DNA of 62,697 bases from a virus, in the IMG/VR virus record IMGVR_UViG_3300034418_005398, positions 1-62,697 of that record; one strand, written 5' to 3'. Position numbers and translations under genes: made by a program. Below are positions 44,401-52,025 of this stretch, piece by piece. Every line of letters begins with the position of its first letter. The first letter of the stretch is position 1. The notes under the pieces are model-generated. The model saw only the letters and a program-made list of their open reading frames with translations. It searched no databases and was not told the DNA's origin.

Positions 44401-44861
44401 TGTACACGCTTTTTAATGCGCTCAATAACTACGACCCGTTCCGAGGACAAGAGATCGCAGGCGTCACAGACACCGCCGCAGAAAACTTTTGGAAGAAGTT
44501 TGTGTATGTGGGCAACGACATGCTGCCGCAATTTATCGCGAGTGGCAGGCGAACTGGAGACAAGTTAGGAGTACTGAGTAGCGAAAAGCTAGGGCCGTTA
44601 GGCTCTGAGCCTAACGCGTGGGTAGAGATAAGTCGCTTGCTCGGCGTCAACGTGCGCCAAGTAAATATGCCCGAACAGCAGTACAAGCAAACGCAGGAGA
44701 TTAGAAACCTGCGCAGAGAGTACGGACGTGCTCGGTCTGCGGCACTTCGCTCCGAACTACGTAGGGGTAACCCGAACGTAGACGCCATTTACCGCGAGAT
44801 GCTAGAGTTGAATCAGCGGCAGATAGAGGCGCTAAACGCAGAGCTAGGTATTATTGATTAA
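38445..44861 (+). CDS. Giant ejection-type virion protein with zincin motif (2138 aa)
   Basis: The N-terminus is Gly/Ala-rich and hydrophobic (AAIPQGVAGLVPGLGGVSQG), suggesting membrane contact. A zinc metallopeptidase motif HEVMH is at about residue 982, with a possible third ligand in DEFVAYGMTD further on. A linker at about 494-530 contains a perfect 54-base duplication. The C-terminal third (YSPVAHMNNVMGNVILSYYH, FVAWPYRMIPLLSKLMLTKP) resembles the large polyvalent-protein domain LPD38, recalled not searched. Giant proteins like this are packaged in podovirus capsids and ejected with DNA. The metallopeptidase may cut peptidoglycan or host protein. Confidence 0.75.
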   Translation: MSLLNPTPEEIARGSSLLAPLRPDYNQAIDLADQGAGLRRVSDLGVDFLSGIAAIPQGVAGLVPGLGGVSQGIGELRQGMGEALYSPQRQAEQARLAQELAQTEGFFDDAGTYLRAIARDPALGVGALVETLPALVATRQVGLGLGAAAPKLSAPARAAIAEGTVAGALAAGAIGEEGGDYFQRLAGIPAGIATGLISGGSNRLIGKMAQQQGLTGAVGRGLEQAGDIDIALVGGAGAGKGRLLNRMALGGIREGVFEELPQSLSEQAITNLALGEDITEGLGSAAAGGLLLGSAMGAGFTGIRGATPEPVPERYVPTRRETTELPEAGQEVERLSRAKREGVRTKSGELFKTEGAAKAALTRRGDNAADFDIIRTGGGTRENPTIGFTAIRREDAEGVDFETRQQAAAGAEASAEDRQAARATLETELKGIKGIGKKSIDAVLNVKSAAELEALPTSVLSNSRKQTILNSDAFKTYVEQGAIPDFRGTDPKGAAPVTPAEFIDQDTAQQEAAPVTPAEFIDQDTAQQEAAPDQPTQKVAVEDGFDGIFDSLDLEESDTIPPVKAKAKAEDVKPKLINLGRRLTSTNFEEAFGTPMANSLDEVYGDPGTTTNGVIEKKLMTPDMFKAVAHLARGITPAEASRAASDKNERGVRNTINLVNAINKWLDTDNNAQSRQLVAAFEELHRATTSYEMFTKVYPSTRMLQVGATNELEPNRSIPGPDFAAEQDIAFTPEELDAQADLVRGVVSTPPEKSGLGVISLEARAQRIADAIDEIEQLVGRNNLRVVQWLMKRDTQRAQGEVTSVTKGSNYESSPAIRFHIYNRRYREGQLFNFSPERTQTRDAVDQAIEVPGIAPDEKVTYGYNSVVGQTTSGRPVAKTNTPRLAKLIDQRLAEKRASTPVGAMLAHYRDVSPSPTTKLLAGHLLKIGERNGFFNNIELIISPVDAKSAEAYGLVQPRAVGSAQYTMFLASDGQNEAIVLHEVMHAVTLGALRQRRDPEIIAALDALRSEFRSEFKSRFKIVEDKLKFDRTGLNPTLELSPEELSQLYTIISETDPAEYQGRGYASYGATDPGLDEFVAYGMTDATLQKVMAATPIRDKATLKAAKAGGAKNLWQFFVTRIKALLGIKAVKNSMLSSYMDATSSLLGNIYARSDDSLTAFAFSADKKGKPAAVKAAIDFNNLPPDMVAKSQSAKQKAAESNKGREKVTEDTNKFREDEKKKRQDAAAEAEQARFDEVAAGKAETAVPQAKRKTRQDLTVFDQLGRTTMNAVAQLFGKETWAQLVDGLGKWSADKFANFVSQENPLSAAVRAVVVGVVDKYGTTEQFRNLLHEYARNRQNVSATAYAAYETLRSMDSNAQQALVDYLGERDDDKLAKALNNPAHVDMVKKTVAGMEELLSEAKRLRVMREGQEDFTLDDILALSDNPRYRRMIDRAAGNVGISEAARAKNFKTATQSMDWVITKNGKQLSSLKPGRDFYKMYNAATGDTYFVEQGIDENLVRSKNLVPDMDDLLPYRTEKLLSQTDVRMSRRRTVEEMGTERNPVQVVASLTATMQDMSRRIEGARMNTAALVAQEGLKDAKWILDEEELKKIQQESSEEIPKGSLLDAGSKAMDPKELLRKARRPGTWVRIPEDASEWGDLQGKWMAGPAYASMEDYFSEEALVDAGVARTAMRTWKKFKTVYSPVAHMNNVMGNVILSYYHDLPAGNIAQAAQLIINGARGKLTGQDLKLYEEFMTSGATLGAFNVAEVSRDAQTSLDALGKNYKGKDGGIRNLVAVLTEMEGTFAKLAVGRDALAAGIRKGDAALADIYSNQDNVFRLAAYMTRIQQIRERKGGIGAADKDEAARFAKEAFVDYAITAPWIVAARNSVLPFVAWPYRMIPLLSKLMLTKPWKAAATLGAVHVLNSVFTSMAGDDDEEEGRLLLDNYMQHNIWGVPGVPSYIRMPFGDEDNPVYFGVGRMIPLADVLNLANTGVPQTLAPAGPLYTLFNALNNYDPFRGQEIAGVTDTAAENFWKKFVYVGNDMLPQFIASGRRTGDKLGVLSSEKLGPLGSEPNAWVEISRLLGVNVRQVNMPEQQYKQTQEIRNLRREYGRARSAALRSELRRGNPNVDAIYREMLELNQRQIEALNAELGIID
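39924..40031 (+). repeat. Tandem 54-bp duplication inside the giant protein gene
   Basis: Two identical 54-base units (39924-39977 and 39978-40031) encode the same 18 residues twice, including PVTPAEFIDQDTAQQEA. A short start of a third unit follows. Being identical at DNA level, it is recent. It lies in a Pro/Gln-rich linker and does not alter the reading frame. Confidence 0.95.
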
Positions 44862-44870
44862 GGAATCAAC

Positions 44871-45122
44871 ATGCCCCGTAACTACAAGAGCGAATACGCA
44901 AATTATCATGGCAAAAGCGAACAAAAGAAAAAGCGTGCCAAGCGCAACAGCGCGCGCCGCCAAATGGAAAAAGCCGGCAAGGTTCGCAAAGGCGACGGCA
45001 AAGATGTTGACCATAAAAAGCCTCTAGCCAAAGGCGGAAGTAATAACCGCAGTAACCTTCAAGTTACGAGTCGCAAGAAAAACCGTAGCTTCAAACGTAC
45101 CCGCAACGCTCGTATGGCGTAA
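44871..45122 (+). CDS. HNH-type small nuclease-like protein (83 aa)
   Basis: The very basic protein contains DVDHKKPLAKGGSNNRSNLQ, the DHxxPxxxGGxxxxxNLQ pattern of HNH endonucleases, followed by a basic tail. HNH proteins often help terminases cut DNA during packaging; others are homing enzymes. Here it closes the plus-strand operon, nine bases after the giant gene. It lacks the first Cys pair of some HNH proteins and is short. A packaging role or selfish homing role are both possible. Confidence 0.8.
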   Translation: MPRNYKSEYANYHGKSEQKKKRAKRNSARRQMEKAGKVRKGDGKDVDHKKPLAKGGSNNRSNLQVTSRKKNRSFKRTRNARMA

Positions 45123-45242
45123 AGCCCCGCTTCGTCCACTGATGGGGCTAGGTCAGCTTTAGGAGTGTATTCTGGACTAATCCGATTTTTGAAAAGGGAA
45201 AAACACCTTTGTACATCGGTGCATCGGACTCAGCACCCATAC
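45123..45242. terminator. Convergent intergenic region with nested inverted repeats
   Basis: Both operons end here. A GC stem AGCCCC/GGGGCT (45123-45151) is followed by arms TCCGAT (45181-45186) and ATCGGA (45223-45228), which enclose a smaller AAAGG/CCTTT hairpin. This could be a bidirectional transcription stop, but T-tracts are short, so it is weaker than the other terminators in the genome. Confidence 0.45.
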
Positions 45243-48107
45243 TCACACCACCGCGAGCCTTGGTTTACAACTAATCGCCCCCGGTTGCGTGCTTTCAGCC
45301 GCTTCGATTAGACGTGGGTGCGACTGCACCTCTATCGCTACGCAGTAAGTTTGACCAGAAGATGCGGCTCCGCTTACGCCCTTGAACAGAGTCTTTCGCG
45401 GCTCGCTTACGCCAATGCCCATATCTTCTAGCCCCTCTCTTGCGGAACGATACTCTGCTCCATTAAGTGCACACCAATTTCGGAAGGTGGTTCTGTTTAT
45501 ATATAGCCCCCCGCCGATCAGCTTGCCGTCTTTGTCGTACGCGTACTCGGTTCTGGCGACCGCTACTTTAGGCGCAGGCAAAGCATAAGCTCTGGTTGCT
45601 CCACCACCATCGTGATCCTCTCGCCAGTGCACGATCTTATCTGCGTTCTCAGTTAAGAACTGGAACACAACGTCGAGGCTGTCTAGCTTGGTTTCACGCA
45701 TCGTCTCGCGCTGGCGTCTAACTGCCTGTAGCACGTTATCGACAGCTTTCTTGTAGTCGAACTCAATGAGTCCTAAGTCTGTGGCAATCTCGCCTATAGC
45801 GTCCGCGCACACGATCACGGAGTTTATAAACCGCTCTTGCCCAAGGAACTTGAATTGGTATTTGTCAGCGAAGCGAATGTACGCCCGCTCATATATTTCT
45901 TTTGCACCGCCGCGTTTGATGATTTCATCGACGAGCATTGGGCCGATTAGCCCGTAGTTATCCTCTAGCAGTCCTGTGAGGCGGTAGCCAAAATCCGCGT
46001 TGTCCTCAAAGATTTTTGTGCGCGGAAACGGCAACTGCAACACGCGCAACTGCTCTGCTTCTGACGAGATACGCATATTAAGCATCTCATGGATGTCCCG
46101 GTTAGATGATGCGAAGATAGGCATGTTCCAGTACGCCTGTTCTCTAAAACCATCTGCGGAACGCGACAGACGTGTGCGCTCTCTACCTTCTTGCCACGTA
46201 AAGATTTGCCTGCGCCCACGCTCTACGTCTACGGTTGTGTACTCGTCAATGTAGGCGCCGAAACTGCTGGTGATACCGAACGATTTGTATAACGAGTTAT
46301 CCGTATCGTTGACTGTGCGGATAAGTTTTGACGGCTTGCCCCACGCACTCAGCCCGAACCGAGCCGTGAGCGTTTTGCCCGAACCCGAGTCGCGCGAGTA
46401 CGCGTTCACAAACATACCTGCAATGTTAGACCCCGCCTGCAACGGAGCGCCTAGCATCATCAGGAAATAGCCGCCGTGGTACTTTAACTCTTTGTGCGCA
46501 AACAGCTTAGTCGCTTTCACCCACTTCGATACATCGCCCGTAGGGGCAAGGAACTCTTGGAACTCAGACGCCGCGCCTTCCAAATGGATATGGTCAACAT
46601 CGTCCCTGCCGTGTACACCGCGTCCAGACAAGAACGAACCATCTTTCTGCCACCCAAAGTGCCGGTAGAAATGGTCGATACTGCTGGCTTTCTGCAATTC
46701 TCTTAGGTATGTCATTAGATAACTTTTTAGCCTCGTAGTGTCCCCGCTAACATAAATTTGTTTTAGCGACAGCGCCTTGCTAAGAGTCTGGCCCCCGTCT
46801 GCTATAGCCGTCACGTCTACATCTACCACCTTTGTGCCTTCGATGGGAAGGTTTACTGCAACCTTAGCTTTCTGCTGACTCTCCTCTACATCGGCAACGC
46901 GCCCAACTACCCACAGCGCGTAAGGCGCAACGAACGTGTCTTCATTGGAGTCCTTGGGGCGAAAGTACAAGTGGTTGTCTTTTATGTGATACCCGAAAGG
47001 TAGCTCGGTTGCGACAGTCGCGCCGGTCTTGGGGTCTTCGGATACTAGCTCAGTGTGTCCTTGCGTAAGCACTGCCGGGGACTTGATCTTTCCAAAGTGG
47101 GGGCATACTGCACACACGTTAGGGCAAAGCTCGTCAAACTTCTGACACGTCGTCGGCCCCGTTCCTTGCCACCCTTCTAGCTTGCGCTTGCTGTCTGCGA
47201 AGTCAAAATCCTCGTGCCCTCCAGCCAAGGCGATGATCGCCGCGTCTACGTCCTCCGCATACTTTGCGATTCCGAGACTAGCTCTCCACATAGGCTCTTG
47301 TGGAGTGTTACCAAGCGCGTCCTTAGCACCCTGCGACTCCAGCAACGCGCTGATTTGCACGCAACCCTTTAGCGATTCCAACACCACAGGTGTACGATTG
47401 CCTTCATTAAACGCGTCTAATACGGACGACCGGCGCTCTTTGCGCTGTAACGGCGTAGTATTAGCTAAGTCCTTGTAAGGCTTTAGCGCGGTGGCTAGGG
47501 TGCGCGGGTCTATCAAGTCGATAGGCTTTGCGGCTGTTACCTCTAGCCAGTTTGTCGGGTCTTTCTTGTGTCGCGTTCCCACAGGACGCAACACCATCGC
47601 AGGGTCGTGAATCTTTGACGTATCAAAGTCCACAGCGCAAGCCGCTAATGCGGCACGCAACATTCGCGCCATAAGCTCCCAATGCCTTGCCGATATAGCG
47701 CTAGTCATTGGCCAATAGGCGTGTACACCCTTGCCCGACTTAACGAACAAAGGCTTAGGTAAATCTACTTCTGCGCACGCGCGCAACAAATCTTTTGCCG
47801 CCTCGCGTGCGTCTTCGTACTTACCCCCTACGTCAATATCGACGGCGAGAGTTTTGAATTTGTCTGCAAACACGGCTTTGCGCCTCGCGCGTAGCCGTCC
47901 AGTCCCATCTTCTTCTACGTTGTCAACAAACGTGCCTAGCGCGAAATAAACAGTGGCATCTGTTTTGTCGTAGCCTAGCGCGGCGTCAGTTAGAGATTCA
48001 ATAGAATTATGGTTTTCGTTCCATCCTTTACCGTCTGGCTTTTGCACGAAAAGTACGTAAGTACCTTCTTCGGGCAAGACGGTGCTGAAAAAATCACACG
48101 TTAACAT
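45243..48107 (-). CDS. Primase-polymerase fused to DUF927-type helicase (954 aa)
   Basis: The N-terminal third looks like an archaeo-eukaryotic primase/PrimPol: AVDIDVGG (DxD, about 91) and KSGKGVHAYWP (H motif). A Cys cluster CPNVCAVCPHFG may bind zinc. The C-terminal half has Walker A SRDSGSGKT (about 570) and Walker B FGAYIDEYT (about 615), followed by FASSNRDIHEML, matching DUF927-type P-loop helicases. It would unwind DNA at the fork and make primers. I chose ATG 48107 with GGGGG upstream. It is the last gene of the minus operon, after a hairpin leader. Confidence 0.85.
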   Translation of the reverse strand: MLTCDFFSTVLPEEGTYVLFVQKPDGKGWNENHNSIESLTDAALGYDKTDATVYFALGTFVDNVEEDGTGRLRARRKAVFADKFKTLAVDIDVGGKYEDAREAAKDLLRACAEVDLPKPLFVKSGKGVHAYWPMTSAISARHWELMARMLRAALAACAVDFDTSKIHDPAMVLRPVGTRHKKDPTNWLEVTAAKPIDLIDPRTLATALKPYKDLANTTPLQRKERRSSVLDAFNEGNRTPVVLESLKGCVQISALLESQGAKDALGNTPQEPMWRASLGIAKYAEDVDAAIIALAGGHEDFDFADSKRKLEGWQGTGPTTCQKFDELCPNVCAVCPHFGKIKSPAVLTQGHTELVSEDPKTGATVATELPFGYHIKDNHLYFRPKDSNEDTFVAPYALWVVGRVADVEESQQKAKVAVNLPIEGTKVVDVDVTAIADGGQTLSKALSLKQIYVSGDTTRLKSYLMTYLRELQKASSIDHFYRHFGWQKDGSFLSGRGVHGRDDVDHIHLEGAASEFQEFLAPTGDVSKWVKATKLFAHKELKYHGGYFLMMLGAPLQAGSNIAGMFVNAYSRDSGSGKTLTARFGLSAWGKPSKLIRTVNDTDNSLYKSFGITSSFGAYIDEYTTVDVERGRRQIFTWQEGRERTRLSRSADGFREQAYWNMPIFASSNRDIHEMLNMRISSEAEQLRVLQLPFPRTKIFEDNADFGYRLTGLLEDNYGLIGPMLVDEIIKRGGAKEIYERAYIRFADKYQFKFLGQERFINSVIVCADAIGEIATDLGLIEFDYKKAVDNVLQAVRRQRETMRETKLDSLDVVFQFLTENADKIVHWREDHDGGGATRAYALPAPKVAVARTEYAYDKDGKLIGGGLYINRTTFRNWCALNGAEYRSAREGLEDMGIGVSEPRKTLFKGVSGAASSGQTYCVAIEVQSHPRLIEAAESTQPGAISCKPRLAVV

Positions 48108-48129
48108 ACGCCCCCACAATACTTGTGCT

Positions 48130-48154
48130 CCCCCGCACGGTACGCGTACGGGGG
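48130..48154 (-). other. Hairpin in the leader of the primase-helicase gene
   Basis: CCCCCG (48130-48135) pairs with CGGGGG (48149-48154) around a 13-base loop that includes the palindrome TACGCGTA. No T-tract follows, so it is probably an attenuator or RNA-stability structure between the ssDNA-binding-like gene and the primase gene. Confidence 0.45.
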
Positions 48155-48167
48155 GTCAGTATAGAGC

Positions 48168-49100
48168 CTAATCAAATAAGCTGTCCAATGCGTCCTCTAA
48201 TTCAGACAAGCTCTCCGGTGCCGCTTCCTGTTTCTTCGCCTCTGGCTCTGGCGCAGGTTCGGGCTTGGGTTCTGGCGTAATCGGCACCACGACCTCCGCA
48301 GGTTCTGCGGAGTTCGGCACCACAATCTCCGCAGGTTCTGCGGGAGGAGCGCCAATCTTGGGAGCACCCGTATCCGGCGAGGGTATGGCCGGTGCAGGCG
48401 TGTTGGGTGGGGGAATCAGCCGTACTGCGGCCTTCACATCGTCGCTCTGAGTGATCGAATCAATGGTAGGCAACGCCTTTTCCGGCAGAAAGTTCTTCAT
48501 TTTGAAGGTAACGAGCGGGAAGCTGGCGTTATCGTCAAACCCTAGCTCGGTCACGACTTCTTCTGGCACCGCCCCGTAGTTCTGCAAGTGCTTGAAGTAC
48601 TCCCGCAAAGGCTTCATCGCCGACACAGATAGCGTCAACTGGTAGACCTTCTTGGGGTCAGCCGCAGGGACAACAGCCAAATGCCGCTGGTCAGAACACA
48701 GCTTGCTCTTGGCGCCAGACGGATTGACCTTACTGCCTAACACGTTATTAGGACACAGCGCGCACGAGTCAGACACTGGGTCAGGGACTCCCGCGTTGGG
48801 TCTAACGCCGTCATCGCTAGAACACGATGGGCGTTGCTCGGTGCCGTCATAGGCTTGAGAGTAAAAAACCTTACTAGTGTTGGGGTTAATTCCCACAATC
48901 ACTACGTCTAAGGTGTTGCCTACAGGAGTCTCTACACCGGCCTCGACCAGCCGATACTTCGCGGCTTTAATAGAGATGCGGGGGAGAGACGCGCCCGATT
49001 CCGTTACTACTGCATCCAGAATGGACGAACGAGTGCCACTATCTCGACGCGCGGCCATGCGCGCGGCAATGTGGTCTGGTACTTGCATGGGACTAGTCAT
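48168..49100 (-). CDS. Probable ssDNA-binding protein (310 aa)
   Basis: The core has CALCPNN, then a later Cys, and the pattern RHLAVVPAADPKKVYQLTLS, VTFKMKNFLPE, resembling phage ssDNA-binding proteins with a small zinc site. The second half is a Pro-rich linker (TPAPAIPSPDTG, PKPEPAPEPEAKK) and the last residues SELEDALDSLFD form an acidic tail with an aromatic residue near the end, typical of SSBs that recruit replication proteins. ATG 49100 has GGAG upstream. It lies beside helicase and primase genes, which supports the role. The family was not confirmed. Confidence 0.65.
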   Translation of the reverse strand: MTSPMQVPDHIAARMAARRDSGTRSSILDAVVTESGASLPRISIKAAKYRLVEAGVETPVGNTLDVVIVGINPNTSKVFYSQAYDGTEQRPSCSSDDGVRPNAGVPDPVSDSCALCPNNVLGSKVNPSGAKSKLCSDQRHLAVVPAADPKKVYQLTLSVSAMKPLREYFKHLQNYGAVPEEVVTELGFDDNASFPLVTFKMKNFLPEKALPTIDSITQSDDVKAAVRLIPPPNTPAPAIPSPDTGAPKIGAPPAEPAEIVVPNSAEPAEVVVPITPEPKPEPAPEPEAKKQEAAPESLSELEDALDSLFD

Positions 49101-49101
49101 A

Positions 49102-49491
49102 TCACTTACTCCGTTGTTCACGTACGTTAAAAACCATGTAACTACTAAAATTGACGCCGGGAGGTGGTGCACCTTCCTCCTCTATAAACGCCTTCACCGC
49201 CGTTTTACTGGCGCGCTTCTCCAGCAAATCCCAAGCGTCTTCGCTTTTGATATACTGAAAGAAACTCTCGGGTTCAGCTAGGGTGCACGTATGGTGGGTA
49301 GACCAGTACCCCGTCCCCAGCTGGGTCGGGATCGTCTTGAGTCCCGCCTCGTCAGCCTTCAGCGAAATCCACGCCTCCAGCTTTTTCATAACTTCTTTGC
49401 GTTTACCCACTTCGACCTTCGCGTTGCGATTTATCTCGTCGCACTCTTTGCGTAAGGTCAGGTATTTGTCGATGGCTTTTTCAAAGTCCAT
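49102..49491 (-). CDS. Conserved replication-region protein (129 aa)
   Basis: The N-terminal helix (EKAIDKYLTLRKECDEI) is basic and charged. The middle has GYWSTHHTCTLAEPESFF, and the end is APPPGVNFSSYMVFNVREQ. Small proteins with this kind of ending are common next to phage SSB genes, and I cannot name a function. It has TAGGAG before the ATG and one base separates it from the SSB-like gene. It likely works in replication or recombination. Confidence 0.6.
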   Translation of the reverse strand: MDFEKAIDKYLTLRKECDEINRNAKVEVGKRKEVMKKLEAWISLKADEAGLKTIPTQLGTGYWSTHHTCTLAEPESFFQYIKSEDAWDLLEKRASKTAVKAFIEEEGAPPPGVNFSSYMVFNVREQRSK

Positions 49492-49502
49492 ATCACTATC
49501 TC

Positions 49503-51053
49503 CTAATCATTAACACCACGCACCATACTAAGAAAGTCAGTCAAGACTTTCTGTTTATTTTTGAGCCGGTTATATAACTCAAACTCAAAATTAGTAGCAC
49601 CCAGATGGTAAACAACAGTTTTACCTTCTGTATCTAATCGCCGTATTCTGGCGTTAGCCTGTTCGTACATCTCCAACGAGTATATAGGAGCGTACCATAT
49701 AATACTGCTCGCTTTCGTAAGGGTCAGGCCATGAGCCGCCACCTTGGGGTGAGCCAAGAGTATTTGTATGTTGTCTGTGTGCTGAAACTTATAAAAAATA
49801 TCATCACGTTCAGACTTCTTTACATCACCATTAACCATAGCTACATCTAACTTCTTTTGTTGTAGTAGCTTGTACAACCGTTGTTGTACGCCGCGCAACG
49901 GAACAAAGACAATGCACTTGTCTCCGACCTCCGCGATAATGTCCTCTAACATAGCGATACGGCTGGAGTCATCGAACTCCACGTTCTCACCATCAGAGTT
50001 GTAAGCCACACCACAACACACTTGGAGTAGCTTCTGAAAAAGCACCGCCGCGTTAGCCGCCGATATGTCGGCTCCTGCAATGCAGGCTTCTTCCTGTAGC
50101 TCTTTATACGCCTCTGCCTGCACCTTAGTCAAGGCACATTCGCGGGGTACGTAAACTGTATCAGGCAAATCTTTGCACTCGGCTAGGTCGAATCGTATCG
50201 ACGGCTGTAGCACGGCTTTGCATACGGTTAGCGCTTCGGGCCTTGGTATCCACTTAAACTGAGACACCTTTTGCATGGTCAAGTCTTTGAACGCAGTAAA
50301 ACTGCGAGGCAGGGACTTGCTGTTGACAAGTTTAGCCAAAGCCCACGCGTCCACAGGAGATTGCGCGATTGGCGTGCCGGTCAGCAACCATAGCCAAGGC
50401 GACACCTCGTTCACGTAGTTTGCAAACAGCTTGAAACGGCGAGAACTAGGCGTCTTGAGCGCGGTAGCCTCGTCGTACACCACAAGGTCAAAGTCCCTGA
50501 AGTTATCCGGCATCGTCGTAAAGCCATCGTGGTTGATGATAAAGAACTCGACGCCCTTCTTCTCCAACAACTGCTCGCGCTTCTTCCTTGTGCCCGTTAG
50601 TATTTCAAAGCTGCGGTGCGGCAAATGTTGCATGATCTCCTTACCCCACACAGGTTTGAGCGTAGACAATGGAGATATAATAAGCACTTTTTTAATAACA
50701 TTAGTGGTTAGTAAATAGTCTGCCGCCCACAGCGTACTAATAGTCTTGCCCGTGCCCGGCGCGTTGAGACATAAACCACGCCTGTTTGCTACTAAGAAAG
50801 CAGCAGTTTGGCGCTGATGTTCCATCGCAGAGAATCGAGCAGGCCAGTCGTAGTAATTTAGGATAGGCGCAGGCACGTTTTTGATGCCCATGTTCCTGAG
50901 TACATGAGTTTCCTCGACGCCATGATTCAAAGCAATGTACTCGACGTTCTTCAGCTGAAAGACTTTGGCGTGCGGCACTACCTCTAGCAACCCTTCGTTG
51001 CCGGACTTGGGGAGCACGATCTTTTCTCTGTTGGGCACAACTATAGCGGTCAT
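49503..51053 (-). CDS. SNF2/superfamily 2 DNA helicase
   Basis: The sequence has NAPGTGKT (Walker A, about 94-102), DEAT (motif II, about 190), LLTGTPIA (motif III) and, in the second lobe, the LTLTKASSIIWYAPIYSLEM region and QANARIRRLD (motif VI). It has 516 residues, the usual size for phage SNF2-like helicases. Such proteins remodel or unwind DNA during replication and recombination. The start overlaps the stop of the VRR-NUC gene (ATGA), and a nuclease-helicase pair is suggested. Confidence 0.88.
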   Translation of the reverse strand: MTAIVVPNREKIVLPKSGNEGLLEVVPHAKVFQLKNVEYIALNHGVEETHVLRNMGIKNVPAPILNYYDWPARFSAMEHQRQTAAFLVANRRGLCLNAPGTGKTISTLWAADYLLTTNVIKKVLIISPLSTLKPVWGKEIMQHLPHRSFEILTGTRKKREQLLEKKGVEFFIINHDGFTTMPDNFRDFDLVVYDEATALKTPSSRRFKLFANYVNEVSPWLWLLTGTPIAQSPVDAWALAKLVNSKSLPRSFTAFKDLTMQKVSQFKWIPRPEALTVCKAVLQPSIRFDLAECKDLPDTVYVPRECALTKVQAEAYKELQEEACIAGADISAANAAVLFQKLLQVCCGVAYNSDGENVEFDDSSRIAMLEDIIAEVGDKCIVFVPLRGVQQRLYKLLQQKKLDVAMVNGDVKKSERDDIFYKFQHTDNIQILLAHPKVAAHGLTLTKASSIIWYAPIYSLEMYEQANARIRRLDTEGKTVVYHLGATNFEFELYNRLKNKQKVLTDFLSMVRGVND

Positions 51054-51352
51054 ACGTCCGCGAGTCCTTTTATTACAGCCAGCGAAAGGCGTAAAGCGTC
51101 AAGGTTCTTTTCGTTGATAACAAAGTACAGCCCCTGCGCTTCGCGGATGCTGTTGCCTTGTTTTTTCTGCCAAGCCGACTCTTTGTTAGCTCCAAACTTG
51201 GTCTCAACACCGACGAACTTGCCGTTTATACACGCAACAAAGTCAGGTATTCCTTTTACTCCATAACCTGTTTGTACCGGCATATACCACCACGCACCGA
51301 ACTCGGTTAGTATTTTTTTGACCTCGGCTTTCACATCTTTTTCGTTCTTCAC
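51050..51352 (-). CDS. VRR-NUC nuclease (100 aa)
   Basis: GIPDFVACINGKFVGVETKFG gives the PD-(D/E)xK pattern PD...E.K of VRR-NUC proteins, which cut branched DNA such as Holliday junctions or flaps. I chose the GTG at 51352, which follows the stop of the preceding gene by one base and has GGGAG upstream. The length matches stand-alone phage VRR-NUC proteins. It is joined by an ATGA overlap to the SNF2-type helicase. Confidence 0.8.
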   Translation of the reverse strand: MKNEKDVKAEVKKILTEFGAWWYMPVQTGYGVKGIPDFVACINGKFVGVETKFGANKESAWQKKQGNSIREAQGLYFVINEKNLDALRLSLAVIKGLADV

Positions 51353-51353
51353 G

Positions 51354-52013
51354 CTATCTCCCGTAAGGGCAAATGTCCCGCGCCGCGCACCACCGGCACA
51401 AACCGCTCGGCTTTGCCTCAAACACCCCTAAGTCTATGGTCTCCTGCGCGTAGTCGAACCTTTGCATCAGGTTGCGCCACATCGGATCAAACATAGACCG
51501 CTTGTACACCATATCTGTAACTTGGTCGAACTTGAGCCACACGAAGGCCGTCTTGACCGTCTTGACCTCGGGAAAGTGCAAGAACACCATACAGGCAAAC
51601 AACTGCAACTGCGTAGGATTGTCTCGCACCTTGCCTGTTTTCCAGTCCAAACAATATGCTGTATCTCCATCAACCACTAACACGTCAGCTATACCACGTA
51701 GCCATACGTCTTTTGCCATCCAATCACACGGCTCTAACTCTGGTGTTACAGCCATTTGGTACTCATACAGGTGTGTACCTTTCTTTTCTAGTAGCCTGTC
51801 TATCAGGCTTTTCCACTTTCTTGTCTCGCGAGTTAAATACTTTTCGTCTCGCGACTTTGCATACATTTCTAGCGCCTCGTGCACTCTAGTGCCGTAGGCC
51901 ATCGCCTCTGATTCTACTACTTGTACATTCTTTGTTACGTATAAGTAGTCGAACTGTTGCGGACAATTTTCAAACGTGCTCAACCTGCTGTAAGACATTG
52001 GAAACTTGGACAT
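51354..52013 (-). CDS. RecB/Cas4-family nuclease (Fe-S type)
   Basis: The motifs are GTRVHEALE, RGIADVLV, LDWKTGK (catalytic D..K) and QLQLFACMVF, with cysteines CPQQF at the N-terminus and CRWCAARDICPYG at the C-terminus, as in Cas4/AddB-type Fe-S nucleases of the PD-(D/E)xK family. It would resect DNA ends, probably with 5'-3' action, in recombination and replication. The ATG at 52013 is preferred over a TTG that directly follows the DNA polymerase stop, but the start is not certain. Confidence 0.88.
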   Translation of the reverse strand: MSKFPMSYSRLSTFENCPQQFDYLYVTKNVQVVESEAMAYGTRVHEALEMYAKSRDEKYLTRETRKWKSLIDRLLEKKGTHLYEYQMAVTPELEPCDWMAKDVWLRGIADVLVVDGDTAYCLDWKTGKVRDNPTQLQLFACMVFLHFPEVKTVKTAFVWLKFDQVTDMVYKRSMFDPMWRNLMQRFDYAQETIDLGVFEAKPSGLCRWCAARDICPYGR

Positions 52014-52025
52014 ACTCGACCCCAA

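Noticed and set aside
51354-51421. Longer start of the VRR-NUC gene reading into the upstream nuclease gene
   Set aside because: The extra residues are encoded by another frame of the Cas4-like gene and look random; GTG 51352 has a good ribosome site.
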